6,737 bases of DNA from FEN-1073 sp050010135 (lineage in GTDB: Bacteria; Chloroflexota; Anaerolineae; Anaerolineales; RBG-16-64-43), in NCBI GenBank assembly GCA_050010135.1, contig JBEKLP010000102.1:1-6737 (forward strand), read 5' to 3'. The notes beneath the pieces are model-generated. The model made no database searches. It saw only the letters and a program-made list of their open reading frames with translations, and had not been told where the DNA came from. Of the stretch, positions 1 to 5,130 are shown one piece after another; the first letter of the stretch is position 1; the number at the start of each line of letters is the position of its first letter. Made by a program: the position numbers and the translations under genes.

Positions 1-391
1 GCACGCCGGCGGCCAGGGCATAGCGCCGGTTGTCCTGCTCGTTCTGGCTGGAGGACATTCCCGGGTCGTCGGCCGAGACGACGATCAGCGCGCCGGCCAC
101 GCCGGTGTACGCTGCGGTGAAGAGCGGATCGGCGGCCACGTTCAAACCCACATGCTTCATCGTCGCCAGCGCCCGCGCGCCGCCGAAGGCCGCGCCCAGC
201 GCCACTTCCAGCGCCACCTTCTCGTTCGGCGCCCACTCGGCCGGGCCGCCAAGCGCCGACAGCCCTTCCAAAATTTCGGAGGAAGGCGTTCCAGGATAGC
301 CGGCGCCCAGGCCGATGCCGCTATCCAAAGCGGCGGCAGCCACGGCTTCGTCGCCGCTGACGAGCATGCGCTCGGAAAAAGTCTTGGGCAT
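1..391 (-). CDS. iorA: Indolepyruvate ferredoxin oxidoreductase alpha subunit, N-terminal part (cut by window edge)
   Basis: The frame is open from the ATG at 391 to the left edge, giving 130 residues of a protein usually about 600 long. Visible are GYPGTPSSE (residues 31-39), NEKVALE (56-62), MKHVGLNVAADP (78-89) and DDPGMSSSQNEQD (108-120). These are hallmarks of the N-terminal thiamine-diphosphate (pyrimidine-binding) domain of IorA. By family knowledge IorAB is a cytoplasmic, oxygen-sensitive enzyme that decarboxylates arylpyruvates (indole-, phenyl-, hydroxyphenylpyruvate) to arylacetyl-CoA, passing electrons to ferredoxin. The C-terminal ThDP and ferredoxin-like domains and iorB lie outside the window. 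The start is supported by GAGGAG at 400-405, eight bases upstream and inside the end of the thioesterase gene. Only two bases separate that gene's stop from this ATG, so translational coupling is likely. No lesion is seen in the visible part. Confidence 0.93.
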   Translation of the reverse strand, partial: MPKTFSERMLVSGDEAVAAAALDSGIGLGAGYPGTPSSEILEGLSALGGPAEWAPNEKVALEVALGAAFGGARALATMKHVGLNVAADPLFTAAYTGVAGALIVVSADDPGMSSSQNEQDNRRYALAAGV

Positions 392-393
392 GA

Positions 394-783
394 TTATTTC
401 TCCTCGCCGCAGGGGTCTTCCTTCGGTTGCTTGCGATAGACCGTTCCGGTGAAAATGGCCAGCAGCGTATCGCCATGGCACACTTCCACCTGATAGACGC
501 CCGTGCGGTACCCGAGGTGCACCTCGGTGGCCACGGCTTCCAGCGTATCTCCCTCGCAGCCGGATTGAAGATATTCCATGTGGGCCGTGATCGCCACGGC
601 GGGCACGCCGCGCGAATTCGAGGCGAACGCAAAGGCGGTGTCGGCCAGAGTGTAGAGATAACCGCCGTGGGCCATCCCCATCGAATTGAGGTGCTCCTTC
701 CGGACGACGCCGCGGGCGCGCGCCGTCCCCGGCGCGGGCACCTCCACCTCCAGCCCCAGGGCGGACACGAAGGAATCAGCCAT
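394..783 (-). CDS. paaI: PaaI-like hotdog-fold thioesterase
   Basis: This 129-residue protein matches the usual length of PaaI-type acyl-CoA thioesterases. The core motif is HGGYLYTLADTAFAFASNSRG (residues 39-59), in two parts: the HGG turn and LADTAFA, whose Asp48 matches the catalytic acid of PaaI. A second half with GYRTGVYQVEV (91-101) and FTGTVYRK (111-118) completes the single hotdog domain. Family members hydrolyse aryl-CoA or hydroxyphenylacetyl-CoA esters and rescue CoA trapped in the phenylacetate pathway. I chose ATG 783 over the in-frame ATG 33 bases further up because GGGGAGGAGAGG (790-801) sits six bases before it. It lies 131 bp after the CBS-ACT gene and runs directly into iorA, which makes arylacetyl-CoA; that neighbour supports an arylacetyl-CoA substrate. 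The substrate itself is inferred. The symbol reflects family resemblance rather than proven orthology. Confidence 0.88.
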   Translation of the reverse strand: MADSFVSALGLEVEVPAPGTARARGVVRKEHLNSMGMAHGGYLYTLADTAFAFASNSRGVPAVAITAHMEYLQSGCEGDTLEAVATEVHLGYRTGVYQVEVCHGDTLLAIFTGTVYRKQPKEDPCGEEK

Positions 784-914
784 AAAAAACCTCTCCTCCC
801 CTCGAAAGCGAATCATTATTTAGGTTTTCCAATCGCGCTCGTCCGCATTTCCGATTCGAACGGGCTTACCGGGCATGGGCGTGTCCCGCGCGAAATTTTG
901 GCTGCGATCGCGCC
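784..914. other. Intergenic spacer between CBS-ACT gene and thioesterase gene
   Basis: These 131 bases separate two co-directional genes. Apart from the strong ribosome binding site next to the thioesterase start, I see no hairpin with a T-run and no convincing paired -35 and -10. The spacer could hold a weak internal promoter (an AT-rich patch lies near 812-830), or the genes may be read through as one transcript. Confidence 0.4.
790..801 (-). promoter_or_regulatory. Ribosome binding site deciding the thioesterase start
   Basis: On the minus strand the purine run GGGGAGGAGAGG ends six bases before ATG 783, with a TTTTTT spacer. The alternative upstream ATG at 816 would place this Shine-Dalgarno inside the coding region, so the shorter protein is preferred. 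Confidence 0.75.
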
Positions 915-1562
915 TCAGGAGATGTGAACCACGCGGATGACCTGCTCGCCCATTTCCTTGAGGGCGGGGATCAGGACGTCTTCTTCCACGCCGTCGATGC
1001 GGAAGGTGAAGAAGACGTGCTGCAGGTCCTCGCTGTGGAATGAAGCGACGGCGTGGATGTTGCCGCCGAGCTTGGCGATCACGCCGGTGAGCCGGGCGAG
1101 TTCCCCGGGCTGATCCGGGGAGCGCAGGGTGATGCGCAACACACCGGTGCCCTGCCCGAGGATCTCGACAAAGGTCTTGAAAATATCGGTCTCGGTGATC
1201 ACCCCGACCAGTTGGTTACCGCGCATAACCGGAAGGCAGCCAATCGACTTTTCGATCATCAACCGAGCGGCTTCCTCAATCGGGGTGTCCTCCGGGATGG
1301 TGATCACCGGGCTGCTCATCACTTCGTGCACCTTGAGATTGGACAGCAGGTAGTTCATCTCGTAGATGCTTAGCGACGTGGCCGAGGAGGGCGCCGCGTG
1401 CAGCAGGTCGGTCTCGGTCACGATCCCGACCAGCTTGCCGGATTTATTCACCACCGGCAGGTAGCTGAATTTTTCCTTGTGCAGCATGCGCAGCGCCTCG
1501 GGATGAGAAGCGTCCGGTCCGATGACCATCGGATTGGATGTCATACGGTCTTTGACGAGCAT
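915..1562 (-). CDS. Tandem CBS domain protein with C-terminal ACT domain (AcuB-like)
   Basis: The protein has 215 residues. Two CBS motifs are clear: residues 1-57, starting VKDRMTSNPMVI and ending GIVTETDLL (46-54), and residues 77-132, starting VHEVMSSPVITI and ending GVITETDIF (120-128). The part from 142 to 213 is an ACT domain (LRITLRSPDQPGELARLTGV, then GGNIHAVASF). CBS pairs bind adenine nucleotides and ACT domains bind amino acids or similar ligands. No catalytic domain is present, so a cytoplasmic regulatory or sensory role is likely; the partner is unknown. Proteins of this layout are named after AcuB of acetoin utilisation, but a link to acetoin is not supported here. Neighbours point instead to control of arylpyruvate or branched-chain amino acid metabolism. 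The start is firm: AAAAGGAGG (1568-1576) lies five bases before the ATG. The gene looks intact. Confidence 0.92.
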   Translation of the reverse strand: MLVKDRMTSNPMVIGPDASHPEALRMLHKEKFSYLPVVNKSGKLVGIVTETDLLHAAPSSATSLSIYEMNYLLSNLKVHEVMSSPVITIPEDTPIEEAARLMIEKSIGCLPVMRGNQLVGVITETDIFKTFVEILGQGTGVLRITLRSPDQPGELARLTGVIAKLGGNIHAVASFHSEDLQHVFFTFRIDGVEEDVLIPALKEMGEQVIRVVHIS

Positions 1563-1580
1563 GGTTGCCTCCTTTTATAT

Positions 1581-1598
1581 AGGCGGTCGAGTCCGCCT
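1581..1598. repeat. Short hairpin just upstream of CBS-ACT gene
   Basis: AGGCGG (1581-1586) and CCGCCT (1593-1598) form a perfect six-pair stem around the loop TCGAGT. It ends four bases from the Shine-Dalgarno of the CBS-ACT gene, so in an RNA read through from upstream it would lie in the leader. Its loop shares the GTCGAGT core of the larger palindromes next to it and may be a degraded copy of them. Confidence 0.5.
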
Positions 1599-1607
1599 TG
1601 GCTCAAA

Positions 1608-1644
1608 GGTGGTCGAGTAGGGCGAAGCCCGTATCGAGACCACC
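1608..1644. repeat. Palindromic repeat, copy 1 of a mirrored pair
   Basis: The element begins GGTGGTCGAGTA and ends GTATCGAGACCACC, with an inner GGGC-gaa-GCCC hairpin (about 1619-1630). Its two ends are nearly complementary, with a two-base offset, so it can fold on itself. The same ends recur in reverse order at 1664-1704. It looks like a dispersed palindromic (REP-like) element of a type frequent in intergenic DNA of GC-rich bacteria. Confidence 0.65.
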
Positions 1645-1663
1645 CGTCTCCCAAATAGATTGG

Positions 1664-1704
1664 GGTCTCGATACGGCCGCGAAAATCACGCGGCCTACTC
1701 GACC
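1664..1704. repeat. Palindromic repeat, copy 2, opposite orientation
   Basis: The element starts GGTCTCGATAC and ends CTACTCGACC, the reverse complement of the ends of the copy at 1608-1644. Its tip differs: GGCCGCG (1675-1681) pairs with CGCGGCC (1689-1695) around the loop AAAATCA. The outer ends are conserved while the tip stem is replaced, and the two copies face each other 19 bp apart. It lies 10 bp beyond the livF relic stop and could act as a transcript end or RNA-stabilising structure. Confidence 0.65.
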
Positions 1705-1714
1705 GACATTAAAG

Positions 1715-2280
1715 CTACACAGCCTTTCCCAAATACGCTTTTTGCACGCGCTGGTCGGAGGATTTCCCCTCCAGCACCACCCGGCCCTCTTCCATAACGT
1801 AAGCCCGGTCACCAGAGCCAGCGCGGCATGCGCGTTTTGTTCCACCACCAGGATCGTCGTGCCGCGCTGGCGCAAGCGGCCCGACACCCGGAAAATTTCG
1901 CGCGCCATCAGCGGCGCGAGTCCCAGCGAGGGCTCGTCCATCAGCAGCAGCCCGGGTTTGGTCATTCAGCCGCGGCCCAGGGCCAGCATCTTCTGCTCGC
2001 CGCCGGAGAGCGTTCCGGCCGTTTGGCCGATTCGCTCCCGCAGGCGCGGGAAAATATCTACCACGAAATCCAGGTCCCGCTCGACGGCATTGCGGCCGTC
2101 GTGCCCGTAGCGATGGTACGCGCCCAGGATCAAATTGTCCATCGCGCTCATCGTGGAAAAAACCTGCCGCCGTTCGGGTACCGGACTGACGCCCAGGCGC
2201 ACGATCTTCTCGGGAGGAAGGCCCGCAATCGGACGGCCGGTAAAGACAATCTGTCCGCCGCGGACCGGGATCATCCCGGA
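1715..2280 (-). pseudogene. livF: Relic of branched-chain amino acid ABC transporter ATPase LivF
   Basis: About 188 codons of a roughly 235-residue protein remain, read in order as SGMIPVRGGQIVFTGRPIAG, then LGVSPVPERRQVF, the ABC signature LSGGEQKMLALGR, Walker B LLLMDEPSLGLAP, the switch region VVEQNAHAALALVT, and (after a frame change) RAYVMEEGRVVLEGK to LGKAV and TAG at 1715-1717. This is the LivF order. Intact LivF is a cytoplasmic ATPase of the branched-chain amino acid importer. Three lesions are visible: the N-terminal 45-50 residues with the Walker A loop are absent, TGA (1966-1968) stands where GR-AL-M is expected, and one G appears missing from the plus-strand run at 1807-1808, shifting the frame. 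The two point lesions could be sequencing errors, but the missing Walker A cannot be. No livG, livH, livM or livK is next to it. Confidence 0.88.
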
Positions 2281-2298
2281 GGATGAAAAGAGAATGCC

Positions 2299-3528
2299 TC
2301 ACGCCTTCATGGCCTCGCGGATCGCTTTGGCCAGACGGTGGATGCCTTCGCGGATCCGTTCCGGCGTCATATTGGAGAAATTCAGGCGGAAATACCGGTC
2401 GCCGGCCTTTTCGTCGGTGGCGAAGAAGCTGTTGCCGGGGACGAAGGCAACGTTCATTTTCAATGCCGCGCGCAGCAGTTCCGCGCTGACCATGCCCTCC
2501 GGCAGACGCACCCACAGGAACAGGCCGCCCGCCGGCTGGGTCCAATGGACCTCCGGCGGGAAGAACTCGTCCATCGCCGCCAGCATCACGTTGCGCCGAT
2601 CGCGGTAGACCTCGCGGATCTTCTCAATGTGCCGCTCGAGGAATCCGTCGCGGGCCGTCTCGTAGGCCATCATCTGCACGAAGATGGGGGTATGCAGGTC
2701 GGCGCCCTGTTTGATCTGCACCAGCTTGGAGATCACCTCGGGCGGGGCGGAGATCCACGCCAGGCGCAGGCCCGGCGCCAGAGTCTTTGAGAACGAGCCA
2801 AGGTAAATCACGTTACCGTCCCGGTAGCCGTCGGTTGTCTTGAGCCGGGCGGCGTCGAGCGCTTGCAACGGGGGCAGCGTCTCGCCCTCGAATCGCAGCT
2901 GGCCGTAGGGATCGTCCTCCAGGATCGGAATCCCATACTGGTCCGACAGGGCAATCAGCGCGTCGCGCCGCTTCAGCGAGAGGGTCACGCCGCCCGGATT
3001 CTGGAAGTTGGGAATGACGTACATGAACTTGGTGCCGGAGCGGAAAGCCTCGGGCAGTAAATCGGTTTGCAGCCCATCGTCATCGATCGGAACGGTGACG
3101 TAGCGCGCGCCGAAGATGCCGAACACCTGCAGCGCGCCCAGGAAAGTGGGATTCTCCACCAGGATGCGGTCGGCGTTGTTGAGCATCAGCTTGCTCACCA
3201 GGTCGAGCGACTGCTGCGAACCGGTGGTGATCAGAATGTTGTCCAAACCCAGTTTCATTCCGAACTTGTCCATCTGGCGGGCGATCATTTCGCGCAGGGG
3301 GGAATAGCCTTCGGAGGTGCTGTACTGCAGCGCAGCCGTGGGGCTCTGCGTGAGAATGCGGTCGGAAGCGGCCTTGAATTCCTCCACCGGGAACAATTCC
3401 GGCGCGGGCAGTCCGCCGCCGAAGGAGATGACCTCCGGGTTCTGGGTCACCTTGAGCAGTTCGCGGATGGCGGAGCTCTGGGTGGACTGCGCATTCTGCG
3501 CGAAACGATACTGCCAGGGGGTGGGCAT
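2299..3528 (-). CDS. PLP-dependent aminotransferase, class I fold, LysN/2-aminoadipate type
   Basis: The 409-residue frame is intact and of normal family length. Visible are FGGGLPAPELFP (37-47), the cofactor-phosphate segment TTGSQQSLDL (101-110), PNFQNPGG (173-180; Asn177 and neighbours contact PLP), EDDPYGQLRF (204-213; Asp206 and Tyr208), the Schiff-base lysine Lys248 in SFSKTLAPGLR, KQGADLHTP (273-281) and the carboxylate-binding Arg381 in YFRLNFS. The SFSK and QGADLHTP motifs are typical of the LysN/aromatic aminotransferase group. Members take 2-aminoadipate, leucine or aromatic amino acids with 2-oxoglutarate; the substrate cannot be read from the sequence. A start at 3528 is supported by AAGGA seven to eight bases upstream. 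Proximity to iorA and the livF relic suggests it supplies 2-oxoacids from aromatic or branched-chain amino acids. Other possibility: lysine biosynthesis, though no other lysine gene is in view. Confidence 0.93.
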   Translation of the reverse strand: MPTPWQYRFAQNAQSTQSSAIRELLKVTQNPEVISFGGGLPAPELFPVEEFKAASDRILTQSPTAALQYSTSEGYSPLREMIARQMDKFGMKLGLDNILITTGSQQSLDLVSKLMLNNADRILVENPTFLGALQVFGIFGARYVTVPIDDDGLQTDLLPEAFRSGTKFMYVIPNFQNPGGVTLSLKRRDALIALSDQYGIPILEDDPYGQLRFEGETLPPLQALDAARLKTTDGYRDGNVIYLGSFSKTLAPGLRLAWISAPPEVISKLVQIKQGADLHTPIFVQMMAYETARDGFLERHIEKIREVYRDRRNVMLAAMDEFFPPEVHWTQPAGGLFLWVRLPEGMVSAELLRAALKMNVAFVPGNSFFATDEKAGDRYFRLNFSNMTPERIREGIHRLAKAIREAMKA

Positions 3529-3588
3529 GGGCGGATCCTTTCCGTTGCGGATTTACCAGCCGATGGAATTTTGGATGCGGCAGTGCGA

Positions 3589-3594
3589 ATTATA
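3589..3594 (-). promoter_or_regulatory. Candidate -10 box for the aminotransferase gene
   Basis: A perfect TATAAT reads on the minus strand about 60 bases before the aminotransferase ATG. No good -35 hexamer is found 16-18 bases upstream, where the degenerate repeats of the spacer begin. This is a weak call based on one hexamer in AT-rich DNA. Confidence 0.3.
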
Positions 3595-3600
3595 AACCGG

Positions 3601-3750
3601 ATACACGGAATCCACCGAACAAACCACGGATTACACCGAAAAATCCTATTTATTTTTACTGATCCGTTTATTTTTTTAATTTATTCGGTGTAATCCGTTT
3701 TTCATCCGTGCTTGCCCCGGGAGTGCGAAGCACGACTGGGGTAATCCGTG
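3601..3750. repeat. Cluster of degenerate 'CGGATTACACCGAA' repeats with a 14-bp inverted pair
   Basis: The motif CGGATTACACCGAA (3627-3640) is exactly mirrored by TTCGGTGTAATCCG (3684-3697), with 43 AT-rich bases between. Weaker copies flank it: CACGGAATCCACCGAAC (about 3604-3620) in the forward sense and TAATCCGTG (3742-3750) in the reverse sense. An imperfect GC hairpin, CCCC...GTGC-gaa-GCAC...GGGG, spans 3715-3741. No coding sequence is visible between the aminotransferase and the GNAT gene (3529-3788); this repeat cluster and a candidate -10 are all I see. Confidence 0.6.
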
Positions 3751-3788
3751 TTCGCATTTATTTGCGATCTTGTTCCAACCAACCATGG

Positions 3789-4232
3789 TTATTTCGGATT
3801 AAGCGTTTTTTCCATTGCAACGTGGGGGATCGTTACTTGTGTGAATGTATCCGACGTGACTCGGTACCCGAGGCGTTCGTAGAATCCGCGGGCGGATAGG
3901 CGCGCGTGCATCGTCAATTTGCGGGCCGGCAAAGCGCGCGCGATGGTCTCCGCCTGCGCCATCAACCCAGCGCCGATTCCTTTTCCGCGGAAACCCTCCG
4001 CGACCGCCATTTGGCGGATGCGGGCGATCCCATCCGCCGCCGGGGCGATCAGAACGCAACCCACGACCTCGCCGCGTTCGTCCACTGCGGCGACGTGGAT
4101 CTGTAGCTCTTCGCCGCGTACGTCGGTTTCGGAAAGCGTAAGGCCCAGCGGCGCGCGCAACACCCGGTTGCGAAGGGCTTTCTCCGCTTCGTATTCCCGG
4201 TCGGCGGTGGTGATCTGGCGGTAGGTGATCAT
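3789..4232 (-). CDS. GNAT family N-acetyltransferase
   Basis: The protein has 147 residues, the usual size of a single-domain GNAT. The acetyl-CoA binding motif A is RIRQMAVAEGFRGKGIGAGLM (71-91): beta strand, then the RGKGIG pyrophosphate loop at 82-87. Motif B is ARLSARGFYERLGYR (110-124), the common 'FYERLGY' signature. The N-terminal half (ALRNRVLRAPLGL, then VVGCVLIAP) resembles the ElaA-like GNAT group with R-x-x-VLR-PLG. It should transfer an acetyl group from acetyl-CoA to an amine in the cytoplasm; the acceptor is unknown. The ATG at 4232 has no clear Shine-Dalgarno, and a TATAAT only 17 bases upstream would leave a leader of about ten bases, so a nearly leaderless message is possible. 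It stands alone between two repeat zones; no operon partner is evident. Confidence 0.88.
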   Translation of the reverse strand: MITYRQITTADREYEAEKALRNRVLRAPLGLTLSETDVRGEELQIHVAAVDERGEVVGCVLIAPAADGIARIRQMAVAEGFRGKGIGAGLMAQAETIARALPARKLTMHARLSARGFYERLGYRVTSDTFTQVTIPHVAMEKTLNPK

Positions 4233-4248
4233 GGGATGAGGTTACTCA

Positions 4249-4254
4249 ATTATA
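4249..4254 (-). promoter_or_regulatory. Candidate -10 box for the GNAT gene
   Basis: TATAAT reads on the minus strand 17 bases before the GNAT ATG. The sequence above it is the first end of the composite repeat (TGTCATTGCGAG on the plus strand), so any -35 would lie within repeat DNA; none matching TTGACA is seen. Weak call. Confidence 0.3.
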
Positions 4255-4255
4255 T

Positions 4256-4566
4256 GTCATTGCGAGGAATACCGGCGGCTGATTTTTAGCCGCCGGTATG
4301 ACGAAGCAATCTCCCAAACAACAAAAATCCCGGAGGACTCCAGCAATGGAATAGATGATTCATTCTGTTTGAAAGAAATGCGAGATTGCTTCGTCGGTCT
4401 CGAGACCAAAGGGCACGGCCTCGAGACCTCCTCGCAATGACAAAGTAGGTTTTTACCTTTCAATCCGTCGCCGCGTCAATTCCTTTTCTCAATTATGCGA
4501 TCCGATGAAATCATTCGTATATGGGAGAATGACAATTATTCGTTGCGAGTGGAAGTCACAACCTAT
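4256..4566. repeat. Composite repeat unit 1 (311 bp, tandem with unit 2)
   Basis: The unit starts GTCATTGCGAG, carries a hairpin tip, then CGAAGCAATCTCCC (from 4302), a spacer AGCAATGGAATAGATGATTC, then the mirrored half from 4383: AGATTGCTTCG, a CTCGAG-containing stem-loop and CCTCGCAATGACA. It ends with a tail CGCGTCAATTCCTTTTCTC and ATGCGATCCGA (to 4505) and about 60 more bases. Its second half (4383-4577 when carried into the next unit) matches 4671-4865 with about eight mismatches and no gap. No coding sequence is supported in it. Confidence 0.85.
4269..4299. repeat. Perfect 12-pair hairpin in the tip of repeat unit 1
   Basis: ATACCGGCGGCT (4269-4280) and AGCCGCCGGTAT (4288-4299) pair fully around the loop GATTTTT. 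Units 2, 3 and 4 carry shorter or different tips at this place, so this stem replaced the short CCG-based stem of the others. There is no T-run directly after it on either strand, so it is not a clear intrinsic terminator. Confidence 0.75.
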
Positions 4567-4854
4567 GTCATTGCGAGCTGCCGAAGGCGGCGAAGCAATC
4601 TCCCAAACAGCAAATATCCGGAGAACTCCAGCAATGGAATAGATGATTCATTCTGTTTGAAAGAAGTGCGAGATTGCTTCGTCGGTCTCGAGGCCAAAGA
4701 TCATGGTCTCGAGACCTCCTCGCAATGACAAAGAAGGTTTTTACCTTTCAATCCGTCGCCGCGTCAATTCCTTTTCTCAATTATGCGATCCGATGAAATC
4801 ATTCGTAGATGGGAGAATGACAATTATTCGTTGCGAGTGGAAGTCACAAACTAT
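4567..4854. repeat. Composite repeat unit 2 (288 bp)
   Basis: This is a tandem copy of unit 1 in the same orientation. The tip here is the short CTGCCGAAGGCGG followed by CGAAGCAATCTCCC (from 4591). The mirrored half begins at 4671 and its conserved tail ends ATGCGATCCGA at 4793. The stem-loop inside the mirrored half is GGTCTCGAGGCC then GGTCTCGAGACC, with an altered loop compared with unit 1. The low divergence from unit 1 suggests a fairly recent duplication or gene-conversion event. Confidence 0.85.
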
Positions 4855-4928
4855 GTCATTGCGAGCCGCCGAAGGCGGCGCGGCCCCGGCCTCGCCCGGT
4901 GGACTTACCGGGGCGTGGCAATCTCCCA
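4855..4928. repeat. Composite repeat unit 3, first half only
   Basis: The copy begins GTCATTGCGAGCCGCCGAAG and carries an extended tip, GGCCTCGCCCGGTGGACTTA and so on, ending TGGCAATCTCCC. After this the homology to units 1 and 2 stops abruptly. The expected second half reappears only at 5544, some 615 bases later. The extended tip is nearly the same as that of unit 4 (5729 onward), so these two copies form a subtype. Confidence 0.75.
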
Positions 4929-4995
4929 TCCCGCTCGCGCCATAGCTTATCCAACCAATGGTCATGTCATTCCTTTATCGAATCTACTGCTAATA

Positions 4996-5054
4996 CCCCA
5001 CCGCTTGCGGTGGGGATGTAAGCGGATGTTCCCCTTCCTGGAAGGAAGGGGAAC
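4996..5054. repeat. Two adjacent strong hairpins
   Basis: CCCCACCGC (4996-5004) pairs with GCGGTGGGG (5007-5015). Thirteen bases later GTTCCCCTTCC (5028-5038) pairs with GGAAGGGGAAC (5044-5054) around TGGAA. Both stems are perfect. They lie in the AT-rich insert between the two halves of repeat unit 3, on the 3' side of the GIY-YIG relic. Stretch 4929-5130 otherwise shows no gene. Confidence 0.7.
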
Positions 5055-5087
5055 TTAAGAGGGGATAGTTGTTCTTGGCCTGCCAGA

Positions 5088-5125
5088 TACCGCGCGGCTT
5101 GCCGCGCGGTAGTTCATTAATGAAC
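5088..5125. repeat. GC-rich hairpin and adjoining 14-bp palindrome 3' of the GIY-YIG relic
   Basis: TACCGCGCGGC (5088-5098) pairs perfectly with GCCGCGCGGTA (5101-5111), directly followed by the palindrome GTTCATTAATGAAC (5112-5125). On the minus strand these lie six bases or more past the GIY-YIG stop at 5131, so they would sit at the 3' end of its message and could act as a transcript end. No T-run follows the GC stem, so a classical intrinsic terminator is not shown. Confidence 0.6.
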
Positions 5126-5130
5126 AATTA

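Noticed and set aside
904..911. GCGATCGC octamer (HIP1-like palindrome)
   Set aside because: A single occurrence in GC-rich DNA with no array or context, so chance is enough.
427..927. A 166-codon open frame on the plus strand
   Set aside because: It is antisense to the thioesterase gene and the spacer, with a composition typical of an antisense shadow and no recognisable domain.
1575..1581. TATATA-like -10 box before the CBS-ACT gene
   Set aside because: It abuts the Shine-Dalgarno, so transcription starting from it would leave out the ribosome binding site.
1715..2545. A 276-codon open frame on the minus strand covering the end of the aminotransferase and the livF region
   Set aside because: Its first two thirds are an off-frame reading of the aminotransferase and livF; only its last 30 or so codons (RAYVMEEG to LGKAV) are real LivF sequence, reached after the frameshift.
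3067..3693. A 208-codon open frame on the plus strand
   Set aside because: It lies opposite the intact, motif-rich aminotransferase gene and shows no family motif; GC-rich genes commonly give such antisense open frames.
4269..4299. Intrinsic terminator
   Set aside because: The stem is perfect, but no T-run follows on either strand, and the T-rich part is in the loop.
4474..4486. CGTCAATTCCTTT, which matches a universal 16S rRNA site (primer 907 region, antisense), repeated in the units
   Set aside because: The match is only about 13 bases and flanking sequence is not rRNA-like, so this is not an rRNA fragment; it is kept here because it recurs in each full repeat tail.
4495..5058. Two overlapping open frames on the plus strand within the repeats (4495-4728 and 4783-5058) that start with the same residues
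   Set aside because: Their similarity to each other comes from the DNA repeat itself. The second runs into an unrelated extended tip, there is no ribosome binding site of note and no protein family is suggested.
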